A DNA stretch of 64,000 bases from Cavenderia fasciculata (GCF_000203815.1 NW_004457735.1:248001-312000); one strand, 5' to 3'; positions 38,655 to 53,030 are shown, counted from the stretch's first letter. Numbers and translations are program-made. The notes: a model not told the origin generated them from the letters alone.

Positions 38655-40169
38655 CTATTCTTTTTTTTTAACACCATAAATTTCTTTTATACAATAGAAT
38701 GAATCTACTTGATCTATGCTTTGACTTCTTGAAAAACATTCTTTTTTTACCCATCTTGTCCAAATGTGAAATGATGGACTTGGGAATAGAGTGTTGATCC
38801 TTGCGTCCAAGAAATCTTTCATGTGTGATTCATACTCGTGAGGGTGACATCTAGGTTCATACTCTTTGTATACATGTTTGACCAAGAATGACTCGATATT
38901 TTTGTTTTCAGAGATGGATGATAAAATCATTTCCATGCCACTTTGAAATGATGAATATTTGACGGTTGGAAAGGATATCTCGAAATGTCTAACATATGAT
39001 AATTGTTGAATGAATGGTACCAATGATTCTATTCGACCCAATGTATTAATATAGTGTGTCCAAATAACACACAGTCTTGTAGTATCAATACACTGTTGTA
39101 TAAATTGAAAGTAGGTATCATAGAAATGACAACTAAATTCATTGACAATTGTCAATTCATTTGGACTAGTCATAATATTATTTGATAATCCTCCTCCTCC
39201 TCCTCCACCACCACCACGACTAATTATATTATAGTTTTGGAATGTAAATTGTTTTTCTGGTTCTATATAGCCTGACAACTCGGTTAGATTAGGACCAATT
39301 CTTTCAAGGTCGATTGGTGGACTGTTGTGAGGTGGGTATACCAATGACTTTAAATTGGTAAACTTGTCTTGAATTGGTTGGAAATACAGTTGAGTTGATT
39401 CCAAGTCATCTGAAAAGTCGGTGATTGTAAGTTGTTCCAATCCTCCATCTCGACTGAATTGGTAGCTCTCCTTGTACTCTATTGTCTTTACATTTCCAAT
39501 CACTTTTAATTTTTGTAGTGATTCATATTTTGAATAGTCATCGTTGTCGTCGTAGTACAAGTTGGTGGTTGTTGTTGAAGTAGGGTCACTTCTTATTTTT
39601 GGTTTGTTGAATGATAACTTTAACCTTTGACAGCCAAGAGTATCCATCATCTCGTTTACATTTTGATGATTTAATGTTGTTGTTGTTGTTGTTGTTGTTA
39701 GTGTTGATGGCATACCAACCCTTAACTTTTCATAATCTATTGTAAAGTAATCATCATCTTCTTCTTCTTGATTATTATTAATATTTTGATTATTTTGATT
39801 ATTATTATTATTTTGTGATTCTAATCGAATGATGATCAACGATTCATGAAACAATAGTTTTGAAATGGTTGGTGATTTCAAGAGTGAATAATGTTTGTGA
39901 ATCTTAAAGGAAGAAGAAGATGAAGATGAAGAAGATGGTTGATTGAATGTTGTGTCTTGACCAGTTTTAACTCCATTCCAAACGATGATTTCTAGTTGAA
40001 GGGTGAAATGATCTCTAGCATACCGAAACCAATCTTTGCACACCAACGACAAATCTAATCTCCATCTTCCACAACTATACTTTGACAGTGTGAATGTGAC
40101 CGTGTGCCATGCCGCTCTCAATATCACGTATTGTACGTATCTATTAGTTGATATCAATGAATCAATCAT
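38655..40169 (-). CDS. F-box-like/leucine-rich-type protein, dictyostelid family
   Basis: Single long frame; I start at ATG 40169 (MIDSLISTNRYVQYVIL), giving 504 aa. A possible acceptor (TTTGTATAG) lies upstream at about 40191, so an extra 5' exon is possible. The N-terminus has the F-box-type segment LSLVCKDWFRYARDHF, common at the start of dictyostelid F-box and FNIP-repeat proteins. The remainder holds leucine-rich beta-strand units (LEQLTITDFSDDL, FTNLKSLVYPP, IGPNLTELSG) and low-complexity Ser, Asn, Thr and Gly runs. It could be a substrate adaptor of an SCF ligase; this rests on the F-box-like piece only. Confidence 0.65.
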   Translation of the reverse strand: MIDSLISTNRYVQYVILRAAWHTVTFTLSKYSCGRWRLDLSLVCKDWFRYARDHFTLQLEIIVWNGVKTGQDTTFNQPSSSSSSSSSFKIHKHYSLLKSPTISKLLFHESLIIIRLESQNNNNNQNNQNINNNQEEEDDDYFTIDYEKLRVGMPSTLTTTTTTTTLNHQNVNEMMDTLGCQRLKLSFNKPKIRSDPTSTTTTNLYYDDNDDYSKYESLQKLKVIGNVKTIEYKESYQFSRDGGLEQLTITDFSDDLESTQLYFQPIQDKFTNLKSLVYPPHNSPPIDLERIGPNLTELSGYIEPEKQFTFQNYNIISRGGGGGGGGGLSNNIMTSPNELTIVNEFSCHFYDTYFQFIQQCIDTTRLCVIWTHYINTLGRIESLVPFIQQLSYVRHFEISFPTVKYSSFQSGMEMILSSISENKNIESFLVKHVYKEYEPRCHPHEYESHMKDFLDARINTLFPSPSFHIWTRWVKKECFSRSQSIDQVDSFYCIKEIYGVKKKE

Positions 40170-40876
40170 TTCATTGCAATGAGTGAATCTATACAAAAAT
40201 AGATAGATAGATACATGTTATCACATGTAATTATAATTATCTCTTTGCAAAAACCAACTATGTGTGTACTGATTCACACAGTTTACAAATTCGGATTCCA
40301 CTTTTATTCTATTAATACTATTATCAGGTACCTAATTGCATGCACTTTCCCAACCCATAGGTAGTGAAGATGATTTCTTAATGACTCGATCTTAAAAATT
40401 CAAATAATAAACTACATATATACATATCTATCTCTCTCTTGGTGTGTGTTAACTTGGGAAGTAAAAAACTATTACAAATTTGGGTTGCCCGCTATAGTTA
40501 TCACAACTTTTATGATTAATATAAAGGGGTGCATTCAATTTCAGTCAACAGAGTAATAAAATTAATACCGCGCACACACAATTAGATTAAGAGACAACTC
40601 TTGTGAACAATAAAATTTTCGAAATACTTTTTCTCATCAGACGTGACGAAACTAGTTTGTTGAAGATAGAGAGACAGTCGCTGCAGTATACTCATTACTC
40701 TCTACTCTTTCTACCTTTATATAAATATATATAAACAACCCAAAGTCAATATTAATATTCATTAAATAGTACTCAATAATCATCGACATCATCAGCATCA
40801 TCATTGACTGATTGATTGATTGATTGATCTATTATTGACTTTAAAGTGGTCGTCACAGCTAGTTAGTTAGTTAGTT
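40170..40876. other. intergenic between divergent genes
   Basis: Shared upstream region, AT-rich with a TTAG repeat just before the GTPase start codon. No gene or RNA is recognised. Confidence 0.55.
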
Positions 40877-43427
40877 ATGTTCAAGTTGATAGAACAATTA
40901 CTGTCTCCATCAAAGGGTAGTAATTGTAGAGACAAGGATAAAGATAGAGATAAAGATGAACCTCCTATACAATCACCTTTTCCAACTCCAAATAATACTT
41001 CATCACCATCTACTCCCTCTTCGTCATCAACACCTTCATCAGTAAACTATTCACCAACAACACCATCATCACCCAAACATACAGCTACTAGCAATAATAA
41101 TACTAATAATAATAATAATAACTTTATTCTTAATGGAAATGGTATGTCATAACATATAGTATAAATGATTGTTGTGTGTGATAATTAATTAACATGTTCT
41201 TTAATTTCTCTGTCTCATTTATAGAATCATCACAAATTGATAGTAATGGAATATCACCATATGGACATAATATATTTCAGTATAGATGTGAAGTTCCAAT
41301 TGATAATGTTATCAAAATATTGGTATTGGGAGGATTTCAAGTTGGTAAAACAAGTTTAATTAGAAGATATTTACAAGATATATTTACAAATCAGTATATT
41401 CAAACGATTGGAGTTGATTTGAATACAATGATTTTACAAGCTGTTAATCCACCTCCTTTGATTCCATCATCTGGATCATCTGTTCAATCCTCATCATCAT
41501 CATCATCAACAACACCTCCAACATCTCAACAACAACAACAACAAGGCCAAGACCAAATTCAACAATACAATAATCAAATCAACTTTATCGTTCAGTTTTG
41601 GGATATTGCATATCCAGAGATCAAGGGAAAGAATCTGACACAATTGCTCAGTGGTACTAGTGGCGTTATTTTGGTATTTGATTCAACCAATGCATCTAGT
41701 ATTGTCGCAATGGATGAATGTAGAGCCATCTTGAAAAAATATGGTATCAATAACAACAATAATAGCCATAATGGTCTACAACAAATTCCAATTGCCATCT
41801 TTGCAAACAAATCAGATTCTGGTGATCCTGTAATTAATATTCAAGATTTAGATAATGTAAATATATATCAAACAATATTTATTTATTTATATATTAATTA
41901 TTTAATTTATTTATTTAGTATTGTAAATCAAGTGGATTTAATTTATGTAGATTTACATCAACTAGAAAAGATGTTGGAGTTAAAGATGGAATTGATAAAA
42001 TATTGGAATTGGTATTAGATATAAAGAAACAAGAAATTGAAGAACAACAACGTCACAGAGCTAAAATCATTCTAAAACAACAGAATCCTCATCATAATCA
42101 CAATCACCATCATCATAATCATAAACATAAATTAAAATCAAGAGAAAAGATAAACAACAATGGTAATGGTAATGGTCAACCAGTACCTATAATATCACAA
42201 TCTTTACCAAACATGATAATTAATAATAATAATAATTCACCAAGAAAACCAATAGAGCAACAACAAAAGAATAATGAAAATAATAATAGTAATAGTAATA
42301 ATAATGTAATTTTAACAATTGAAAAACAAGAAGAACAACAAAGAATAGATATATTAAAGATTAATGAATTACAAACATTTGCAACTGAAAACTATGTAAA
42401 TCGATTTGGAAAATCATTGGAAGAGTTGTTGCAAAAGACGATTGGAGCAAGATACAATGATATATCAATGTTGGAGAAACAACGTAATCAAGAGTATATC
42501 AAGATATGCAATAGTCTAAAGAAACTCTTGCAATCTCCTCACCAACAACACATTAGATCACATGTAGGTGGTCTACGAATCATTGTCACTCGTGAAATGA
42601 TTCAAAGTACTTTGGAAGAGAATGTCAAAAAGTGGACTAGACTAATTGATAATTTAATGTTGGAAATGTCTTTGGATCATCCTTCAACCACTACAACAAC
42701 GAATACCAACAACACTACATCTAGTTCATCAAACAAACAATCATCGAGTAAATCAAATAGATCAACTATCAATTCAAGTACTGATAGTAATATCTCAACT
42801 TGTTCTTCAACATCATCATCTTCTTTATCAACCAACTCATCAGAAAAATCTACAACGACACCAACAATGTTATTTAATCACGACAATAATAATAATAGTA
42901 ATAGTAATAATAATCCTGTATATAAATCAAATAATACATCCATTTCTTTATCTGTATCTTATCATCCTTCTTCGACCAATATGAATAATAACAGTAATAG
43001 TAGTAACAGTAATAGTAATAATCATAATCACCATAGTTCATCCAAACATCATCACCATCACCATCATCATCATAGTAATCGACATGGTGGTAATTGGAAG
43101 ATGGGATTTGGATTTAGAAATAATGCCAAATCATCTGGTATTGCATTCAACAATGGAAATTATAGTTCTGTTGATACTGATAATCCAGTTTCATCATCAT
43201 CTACTATATCTTCATCTTCTTCGTCATCTTCTCTCATGTCATCATCGTCTGCATCGTCCTCTCCCATTGCATCACCTTCGACCTCACCAATCAACCATCC
43301 CTCCCCATCCATACTTCCATCGTCTTACAATCTCACCTTTCATATTCCACCCAATGTACAATTATCTAGTCCTCCACTTATACTAACTCACCCAGATCTG
43401 ATGCATCACTCCAGTCCAACAAACTAG
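40877..43427 (+). CDS. Rab-like small GTPase with long low-complexity extensions
   Basis: Exons 40877-41141, 41225-41856 and 41919-43427, 801 aa. An 88-residue Ser/Thr/Pro leader precedes a Ras-superfamily domain: IKILVLGGFQVGKTSLIRR (P-loop 124-131), YIQTIGVDLNT (switch I with TIGVD), FWDIAYPE in place of WDTAGQE, IAIFANKSD (NKxD) and FTSTRKDVGVKDGID (G5 and alpha-5). A 35-residue Ser/Gln insert lies between switch I and II. The domain is followed by about 480 residues of Asn, His and Ser tracts with helical segments. There is no prenylation Cys motif at the end. The changed switch II (Ala-Tyr for Thr-Ala-Gly-Gln) suggests altered GTP hydrolysis. Confidence 0.85.
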
Positions 43428-43774
43428 TTCAAATAAATAAATAGAGTCATTTATTTATAATATAAAGGGATAAAAGAAAAGTTAAGTTAATTATAATCAA
43501 AACATTCTTCTATCTAGATTTCCTATGAATCGATTGGTTCGGAGCAAGACAATCTTCGCGTGCTGCGACGATGACCATTCCCCTTCCATTCGATCACTGA
43601 ACGAAACCTTTTATTAGTTGAAGGATCTTTCAAAATATCTATTTTATTTTTTTTTAAAAAAAAATAATATCTTGATATCAACATAAATAAGTGATCTCAC
43701 CTCTTCACACAATAGTTTCACAATCAAATCATAATCATCTTACAAATAATAATAGTTTAGTAATAATAATAATA
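43428..43774. other. intergenic
   Basis: Contains a short GC-richer patch at about 43525-43605. No RNA family fits; see the rejected list. Confidence 0.5.
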
Positions 43775-45517
43775 ATGAAGAGTTTAATATTATTATTAAT
43801 TTCAATTTTATGCATTCTTGGTGTTGCATCATCTCAAAGAATCGTCAATACACATAAACCATCAACATCAGTTAAATTTTCACCAGTAGCAATATTTGTA
43901 CCATCAGATTGCAAATATGGTTGTGATTACTTTGATAAGGAAAATTGGTTAGGAGCAGAGCTTCCAGAGTCTGGACAAACAATTTATATTGATTACTCCA
44001 ATACTGAATTCCAAGGTCAACAATATATCTATGCCAAATCACAAATCTATGGTTTAACTCTTAACCTTACATCATCTCTAAAGACCAACTCGATTGTATT
44101 CCAATTGTCGGTATCATCAAAGATTGGTGCTCTCTTTTCAATTGGTTCGGATATTGAATTGTACCCAAACACTGTCTTGGTAGCCAATGATTACGTCTGG
44201 TTTGACCATGGTCAATTAAATATTGACAGTAATGCTGAATTGATTAGTTTTGGTAACACAATTTTTGGTCCAGATACTACTATCTTCCTCAATAGTACTG
44301 CTGCCCTATCAACCCATGCTCAAGCCGAGATATTTGGTAATGTAGTCGGTCCCCACGGCATGCTAGAATTCTTTGGTAACACTTCATTGGTTAGTTCTAG
44401 TTTCCAAGTTGGTGTCCTTACTTTTAACGATACCTTGCAAATTGCCCAAAAGTCAATTGGTAACATCGCCATCTTACAGTCTGACAATGGTGCCCTTTCC
44501 ATTACATCGAGTACCGTCTTTGCTTTGACCGTTACGATTGCTGAAAATGTTACACTTGTCACGTCCAACTTTGAAATCGCGGGTGTCCAAACAACCAGTT
44601 TTGTCGGATACATTGAATCGGATATTTCTAGTATCCTCCAATCTAGCAATGGAGCATTGACCTCGTTTTACGACTTTGATTTGAACGGTCAGACATTTGT
44701 CGTCAATGCCACCGCCTTTTTCGGTAACGGTTTCATCTCCTATCTCAAGGTGTACAATACCAATCCCAACAACAACCTCCTTTTATCCAATGTCAATGTC
44801 GACCAATTCATCTCGCAACCAGGTGTGGCCAATGCCCTATTCGTACTCGAAATCCAAGGAACCACCAGTATTGCCCAATTCCATGGTCAAAACGTTCAAG
44901 TCTTTATCACTGGTGAAGGTATTCTCGATTTCTCCAATGCCAATGTCTTCCTTGGCACACAAGCCCAAATATCTGCCGTTGGCTCTGATACTGCCCTCAT
45001 CTTTAACAATACCCAACTTTCTGGTGGTTATGTCATCTCTCTTGCTTCTGAAGCTGTTGGCATTATCGCCGACTCTACTTTGGCCATTCCAATTTACGTC
45101 ACTGATCCACAGACCCAACTCCGTATCTCTGGTAATTACAGTGTCGTTACACAAATCGAAGTTGTCAATGGTGCCAACATGGTCATGTCAGATGGACAAT
45201 TGTATCTTTCCAATTACCTTTATGTATGGGCTGCATCTGATTGTCTCCTCAATCTCACCACCCTTGTTTCCGACCAAACCAAGACACCCATCTTTGCTAA
45301 ACAAGGTTTCAGATTCTCAAGAGATTCCAAATTAGCTGTTCAAAGTCAATCCAAGGGTATTGCTCTTGGCACAGATTATTATGCATTCGTTTCACCTGCA
45401 ACCATTTCACTCACCGAATTTGACTATTATCCCTCCAATCCAAATGTTCCAGCCACAATGAAAATTGCCTATATCAACACAATTGAATATGTTGTTTTTA
45501 GTTTTAGTAGTAAATAA
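43775..45517 (+). CDS. secreted beta-rich cell-surface protein (580 aa)
   Basis: Start chosen at ATG 43775 (MKSLILLLISILCILGVASS), a clean signal peptide; the frame is open upstream, but that part is AT-rich leader. The mature protein has a CKYGCDY disulfide-like pair, an NWLGAELPESGQTIYID opening that resembles repeat-type surface proteins with right-handed beta helices, and then a long run of alternating hydrophobic and Asn/Ser/Thr strands with many NxS/T sites. There is no membrane helix or GPI signal at the end (VVFSFSSK). It is probably an extracellular matrix or slime-sheath protein; no enzyme motif is seen and the family is not named. Confidence 0.8.
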   Translation: MKSLILLLISILCILGVASSQRIVNTHKPSTSVKFSPVAIFVPSDCKYGCDYFDKENWLGAELPESGQTIYIDYSNTEFQGQQYIYAKSQIYGLTLNLTSSLKTNSIVFQLSVSSKIGALFSIGSDIELYPNTVLVANDYVWFDHGQLNIDSNAELISFGNTIFGPDTTIFLNSTAALSTHAQAEIFGNVVGPHGMLEFFGNTSLVSSSFQVGVLTFNDTLQIAQKSIGNIAILQSDNGALSITSSTVFALTVTIAENVTLVTSNFEIAGVQTTSFVGYIESDISSILQSSNGALTSFYDFDLNGQTFVVNATAFFGNGFISYLKVYNTNPNNNLLLSNVNVDQFISQPGVANALFVLEIQGTTSIAQFHGQNVQVFITGEGILDFSNANVFLGTQAQISAVGSDTALIFNNTQLSGGYVISLASEAVGIIADSTLAIPIYVTDPQTQLRISGNYSVVTQIEVVNGANMVMSDGQLYLSNYLYVWAASDCLLNLTTLVSDQTKTPIFAKQGFRFSRDSKLAVQSQSKGIALGTDYYAFVSPATISLTEFDYYPSNPNVPATMKIAYINTIEYVVFSFSSK

Positions 45518-45776
45518 AATAAATTTAAATTAAATATATAAAACAAATAAATAAATGAACAAATACTATACAATATGTTAAAAAAATAATAATAATAAAA
45601 AAAAAAAAAGAGTCAAAGATGTAAGAAATAAATAAGACTTTTTTTTTATAATATTACGAGAATGAGCTGTGATCATTGGTTTTTATTTTTATTCACAAAT
45701 TTTTAAAGTTATATCTACTATTATAATAATCTATGTCTAATGATTATGCACAGACACAACAAACAAAAATACAATA

Positions 45777-48428
45777 ATGAATAATGATAATAATCAACAA
45801 CAACAAGAGTTAGGGTTATTATTTTCAAGAATATTCAAAAATGTGATTATTCAAAGATGTATATTTTATCACTTGAAGGAAGTATGTAACATACACAACA
45901 AGAGCAACAACAACAACAACAAGATTGTTGATCAACAGAAAAGAACAAGTGAAAAAGAAAAGAATGTACCTTTAAAAGTGTATAGATGGAAAGAACTAAA
46001 AGATAATTTAGATCAGTTGTCAAGACATGGTTACATTGATCAGATTAAAAAGATTGTTGCTTATCAAGAACAAGTAGTCTGTTCAAAGTATCGTTGGACA
46101 AAACAAGGTGATGAACAGATACCTTACACACCTCATTATATGACTATCATCAATTACATAGTCAGAGACGGTCACTTTGATTATATTCAAGAGATTTGGA
46201 ATAGGTTGGCTAGACATTTTCCAGAAATACCACACTCTATCATTTGGTATGCTGTATACTATAATCAAACTAAAATCTTCAAGTGGGCAATCGAGCAATC
46301 AAAAGAAGAAAAAGTCAATGATTATATTGATATGTCTCGATTTTTCGAACCCATTAAATATGGTATCAAAGTAGAGAAACAATTAAACAATCGTGATGAA
46401 ATCATTGATTGTCTACCATTTGAATCGTTTTCAAATTTGGAAGAGAATTGGCCGACTGGTACCGTCACAATACAATCATCGGATCTAAGATATCGATTGT
46501 ACCAATACCTCTCTTTAAATCTTGCCAAAAACACACAATTAAAAGAGACACTTTTATCAAGATTAATTGTCAATGCAATGCAACTAGGAGATAACGACCT
46601 TTTTAAAACTATTCAACAAAATCATTATAATTCTCATCGTGGTTTATTTAATTTTGAAGAATTGGTGTACTCGGCTGCTTCAACTGGTAACTTGGTGGCT
46701 CTAAAGTATTTAATAGGAACAAATATATCAGTAATGCAAAAAATCAAGGCTCTCGTTTTGGATAAAGGAGCTGTAAAGATATTTGAAAAAATCAGGTTTG
46801 GAGTATTGGATAAAGCAGTTTCAAACGGTCACCTTCATATTGCAAAGTACCTCAGAACTGAACATGTACCATATTGTACTGAAACTACTATTCAAATGGT
46901 ATGTAGTCTATGATTGGTAGATAGTATAAACACATTTGAAACAAAAAGATATTAACCTTTTATTTTATTTTATTTTTTTAAATAGGCAATTGAAAATGGA
47001 AATATAGATATGGTAACCTATGTATTGGAAAATGCAAAAGAATTTTGCACATATCATACTGTTTACTATACAATTGATCATAATCGTACCGATTTATTCA
47101 AATTATTGGTTGATCACTGTTCAACATTTAACCGTCGATTCGATTTACATGCTATTGTCAGAAGATCATTGGACCATGGTAGATGGGAGGTATTGGAGAT
47201 TATGAAGACTAGATTTGGTATTGGTTTACCAAAATCCCTAAAAAACTTCAAGTTTAGAAACAATGATATACTCAAATACGTATATCAAAACAGAAAGAAA
47301 GATGATAACAATAATAATAATAATGAAGAATCAACAGTAGAATATTTGTTGGTCGCAAATGCAATTCCAATGAACTTGATAGAGTCTATTGAAATGATCG
47401 ATCAAGACTATACACATTTACTCAAAAACATGAAAGATGTCAAGATGGATGATCAAAAACCATCACTTGAAACAATTCAATTCTTGGTGGCTCGAATGGA
47501 TCAACCAAACTATAATAATCTCTTTGAGAGTGCAATCCGTTTTGGTCGGTTGGATTTGGTAAATTACCTATTCCCTCTTATTCATTCGCAATGTATTCCA
47601 TTGTCCAACTTGATAGAGTATACACGTGTAGATGATCATACTTGTCTCAAGACACTAGACTTTATGTACCAACGATTTGGAGAAACTGCCCTTTTACAAA
47701 GCAACAAGATTCAAAAAGTATTTAGAACGGCAGCGATCAATCGTGGTGTATCAGTACTTGAATATCTTTGGGATCGGTTTCAAAGTAAATTAACAGTGAC
47801 TGCTCAAATGATCTCATTGGCAATCAAACCAAAACAAGATAACCTCATTTGGCTACTTTCACATGTGAACCAATTCTATTCTTCCCCATCCTCTTCCTCT
47901 TCCTCTTCCTCTTCCTCCTTATCCTCCTCTTACTTTTCAACAAAAACATTTGAATTGGATTTCAAAGAAATGGCAAGGTTGGGATATTTGTCAACTATTA
48001 AATGGATTGTCGAGAATGGGTATCATCGGTCCATCGCAAAGTTCCTAATACAAAGGACAACTGACCTTGGTAAAAAGTCGGTTATCGAAACCACTAGATA
48101 TCTCTGGGAGAATGGTATCATTTTTGATAGTATTCCTCTAGAGGAAAAACCATTTTCAAAACATTTGGATCCAGACCTCATTCTACTCCTCATCGACATG
48201 GGAGTTTCTCTTTTACCTTTGATAAAATATTACAGATACTCGTTTGAACATTCAGGTATCCTTCGATTAATTTATTTTAATTATACAAACATTAATAATA
48301 GTGCCATCACTCGAAATGTCTATGACCCAGCCCTCATCAGTCTATTATCTACTAATATTCAAAACATAGCCAAAAGTATGGCTCTTAAAAATCAATTCCT
48401 CACCAAATTATTGTCAACATTTAAATAA
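45777..48428 (+). CDS. large divergent ankyrin-like repeat protein, second member
   Basis: Exons 45777-46898 and 46986-48428 (GTATGT donor, AAATAG acceptor), 854 aa. After a Gln/Asn-rich start it carries the dictyostelid N-terminal motif LFSRIFKNVIIQRCIFYHL and ankyrin-like units throughout (AAVSNGHLHIAKYL-type: DKAVSNGHLHIAKYLR; AIENGNIDMVTYVLE; SAIRFGRLDLVNYLF; MARLGYLSTIKWIVE). The architecture matches the minus-strand gene ending at 32887. There is a Ser tract near residue 665. It has no membrane or catalytic domain. Its function is unknown. Confidence 0.8.
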
Positions 48429-48823
48429 ATTAATTAATAGATAAATAATAATAATAATGATAGATCCGGGTATTATTATAATTAAAATAATTATTTATTA
48501 TTTTTTTCAAAAAAAAGGATTTTGATTTTAATATTTACCAAATCTCATTCATTCATTCTTTTAAACATTTATAAACTTTGTTGGTTGAAAAAAAGAGAGA
48601 GAGATTGGTAAAAAAGTTAAAAAGAATGATGGGGTGGTAGGGTAGAGTTGTTGTTGTTGTTGTTGTTGGTTTAATACATTATTTGTTGTTATTATTATTA
48701 AGATGATGATTTAGTTGATATTATCAATATCATTGATCGTTTTGTGTTATTACTACTTTGTTATTAATATTATTTGGTTTTGTTTTGAGGATGGATTAAA
48801 AATTGATGATTTGTTTTGTTTGT
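48429..48823. other. intergenic between convergent genes
   Basis: 3' flanks of the ankyrin-like gene and Rab2. It has a GTT repeat near 48645-48670 and no coding signal. Confidence 0.6.
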
Positions 48824-50173
<1,350 letters not shown>

Positions 50174-50546
50174 TGTTTAATTTTTACTACTACACTTTTA
50201 TATATGTAAGATATGTATGTATAAATATTTATATAAAGTTATATATCTATCTCTTTGTTGAATATCACAATTTCTATGTGTATATATGTGATGACGTATA
50301 AAGGGGTATGAATGAATAATGTTATAGAAACTTAATTTAAATTAAAAAGTTTTTTTGAGAACAAAAGTTTCTCTTGTCCCACTTTTTTTGAATTTTTTTT
50401 TCAATTTTATAAGTGTTCTGGTTCAAGAACGCACCCTGTTCTGAGGAAACTTCAACTTCATCACTGACATCGGGGATAGACAGACTTTAACCATCGTTCG
50501 ATTTAGATTTAAATATTTAGTAGTAGTAGTATTTTAGATAGATAGA
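50174..50546. other. intergenic between divergent genes
   Basis: Shared upstream region of rab2 and the dehydrogenase. It holds TGTTCT twice around a GTTCTGGTTCAAGAAC hairpin near 50415-50431. No gene. Confidence 0.55.
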
Positions 50547-51665
50547 ATGTTCAACATTTCAAAGCAACTATTCCAACAATCTGCTAGATTCTATTCTACC
50601 TCTTCTTATGTATGATGGATGATGATGATGATGATCATTGATAATGAATTATGACTCGATAATGACACTATAGAAGATATTAATCAATCAAATATATATA
50701 TATATCTATATGTAGATCAAGAATGTAGGTGTTATTGGAGCTGGACAAATGGGTAGTGGTATCGCTCAAGTCTTGTCACAAGTAGCCAAGAGAAACGTTA
50801 TTGTGGTCGATCAAAACCAAGACATGTTGGACAAGTCACAAAAGCTCATTGGTTCATTGTTGACCAAGGCCGTTGAAAAGGGAAAGATTACAGAGGATGA
50901 CAAAAAGTCGACCATCTCTCGTATTCAATACGCAAAGTCTATCGAATCGTTAAAGGATGCAGACTTTGTCATTGAAGCTATCGTTGAAAACACTGAAGTT
51001 AAATGCAAACTCTTTAACGATCTCTCCAAGATTGTCAAGACTGATACTATCTTGGCTTCAAATACTTCTTCCATCTCTATCACCAAGATTGCTTCTGCTG
51101 CTGCTTTACCTGAAAAGGTTATTGGAATGCATTTTGTATGATATGAATTGAAACACATAAATAAGAAAAAGAAAAAGAAAAAAAGAATTAAGATTGATTA
51201 TTAACTATCTTATCTGATCTTATATGTTTATAGATGAATCCAGTACCAGTAATGCAATTAGTTGAAGTAATTTCAGGATTACAAACTTCAAAAGATACAC
51301 ATTCAATCACATTGGATTTGGCTAAAGAGATGGGTAAGACTACTACCAATGCCAAGGATATGCCGGGATTCATTGCCAATCGTTTGTTGATGCCATATAT
51401 CAATGAAGCTGTACAAACACTCTATGAAGGTATTGGTACTGTCGAAGACATTGATACTACCATGAAGCTTGGTTGCAACATGCCAATGGGCCCACTTACA
51501 CTCGGTGACTTTATCGGTCTTGACACTTGTCTCTCGATCATGAACGTTCTCCACTCTCAACTCGGTGACTCTAAATACAGACCTTCTCCATTACTCATCA
51601 AATACGTTGAAGCTGGTCGTCTTGGTAGAAAGAGTGGTCAAGGTTTCTATAATTACTCTAAATAA
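50547..51665 (+). CDS. mitochondrial 3-hydroxyacyl-CoA (3-hydroxybutyryl-CoA) dehydrogenase
   Basis: Exons 50547-50609, 50716-51135 and 51234-51665, 304 aa. The first exon encodes only a 21-residue, Arg/Ser/Phe-containing presequence ([15 protein letters not shown]), a typical mitochondrial targeting peptide. The Rossmann motif is [11 protein letters not shown] (residues 26-36). The catalytic pair is His160 in GMHF and Glu172 in LVEVISG. The Asn of ASNTSSISI and the C-terminal helical domain ([40 protein letters not shown]) complete the family signature. It oxidises L-3-hydroxyacyl-CoA with NAD in beta-oxidation or related CoA metabolism. Length and motifs are normal. Confidence 0.95.
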
Positions 51666-51778
51666 ATTAAAATTAAATTAAAAATATTGCAAACCAGTTT
51701 TCAAAAAATGAAAGTTCATTGCATTGATTCCACGAATTCAACTCTAGGGATAGAGATAATTGATAGAGAGATAGAGAA

Positions 51779-53030
51779 ATGGATATGTCAACAGAGTTGA
51801 TCACATCAACAACAACACCAATCAATGTAAATAAATCAAGAATATTAAAGTCACCTATACTTGAAAAGTATAGGAATATAAAGAGTTCATTTTGTCTTTT
51901 ACCTTCAACCTCGTCACCATCACCATCAACTTTATCCCCTCTTCCTTCATCTTCTCCATCAATTAATAATATTAATAATAATAATAATAATAATAATACT
52001 TTACCAACAAAGATAGAAAAGGTAAAGGTGGTGGTACAAGTCGATGATCAACATGTAAATAATAATAATAAGAAATTGGATGCCAGTAATAGTATCAAAA
52101 ATGAAAAGAAGAATATTCTTCCTCATCCGGCTCCTGTAACTACTACTACTACTGTTACACCTGTAACTACATCTCCTATCAAAAAAGTTGTTTCTCTCAA
52201 GATATCACCTTTGGTAAAGTCAACATTAACAACCCCAAAGCAGAGTTCTTCCCCATCAAATTACAATATGGCTAAACCAAACAATAATAATAATAATAAT
52301 AATAATATTAATGCTTCACAGGGATGTCATTGATCTAGATGATGATGATGATATCTTTTCAATATCAATGGCACGACCCAAACCCTAATAATAATAATAA
52401 CAATAATAATAATAATATAAATAATAATAACAATAATAATAATAATATTAATAATAATAATAATAATAACTTTGCAAAACAAATGTTAATGAATCTTTAT
52501 GATGAACCAACAGAACAATCCAAAAAGAAACCAACCTTATCATTTAAATCTGCAACATCGGCGTTGACCACTCCTACAACAACTACATCTACAACAACAA
52601 ACAGAACAAACTTTTCATCTCCTTTTAAATTTAATAGTCGCAATGATGTTACAAAAATTAAATCACCTGCTAAAAAGAGATCTTTTGGAGGATATAGGAA
52701 GAAATCTTATTCTTCTTCATCTTCGTCAGCTGCTTCACCAAGGTTTGTATTTTGTAATATTATTATAGAGGAGAAACAAAACTAACAAAAAATCACAATT
52801 AAGAAAGCAGGTACCAAAGCAACAACCTTCAACACCAAAACAACAAATTCCAAAGATCAAAGTCAAGGCAGAAAGAAAATAATAATCGATCTCTGCCTCC
52901 TTCAACTCTTGTACATTCTGATCAACAACTATTTTTTGCCGAAGATTCTGCAAACTCTTTTAATTCTTATGAAGCAGATGGATGGGAATACTCTAATGGT
53001 GGATATACCTTGGAACCATCTTATTTTTAA
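51779..53030 (+). CDS. low-complexity Asn/Ser/Lys-rich protein, unidentified, with two frame slips
   Basis: Coding starts at ATG 51779 (MDMSTELITSTTTPIN) and uses three frames in turn up to 52742, then a final exon 52811-53030 (GTTTGT donor, AAAGCAG acceptor) ending EPSYF. The slips are near GGG at 52321-52323, before DVIDLDDDDDIFSIS, and near CCCAAACCC at 52377-52385, before an Asn tract. Removing one base at each joins all parts into about 390 residues. The protein has basic Ser/Pro pieces (KSRILKSPILEKYR; IKSPAKKRSFGGYRKKS) resembling kinase-substrate sites, and no known domain. It may be intact with consensus errors, or a recent pseudogene. Confidence 0.5.

Noticed and set aside
43525-43605. 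C/D-box snoRNA candidate (CGATGA then CTGA)
   Set aside because: Box C has a mismatch, no terminal stem is seen, and the boxes are too weak without a target match.
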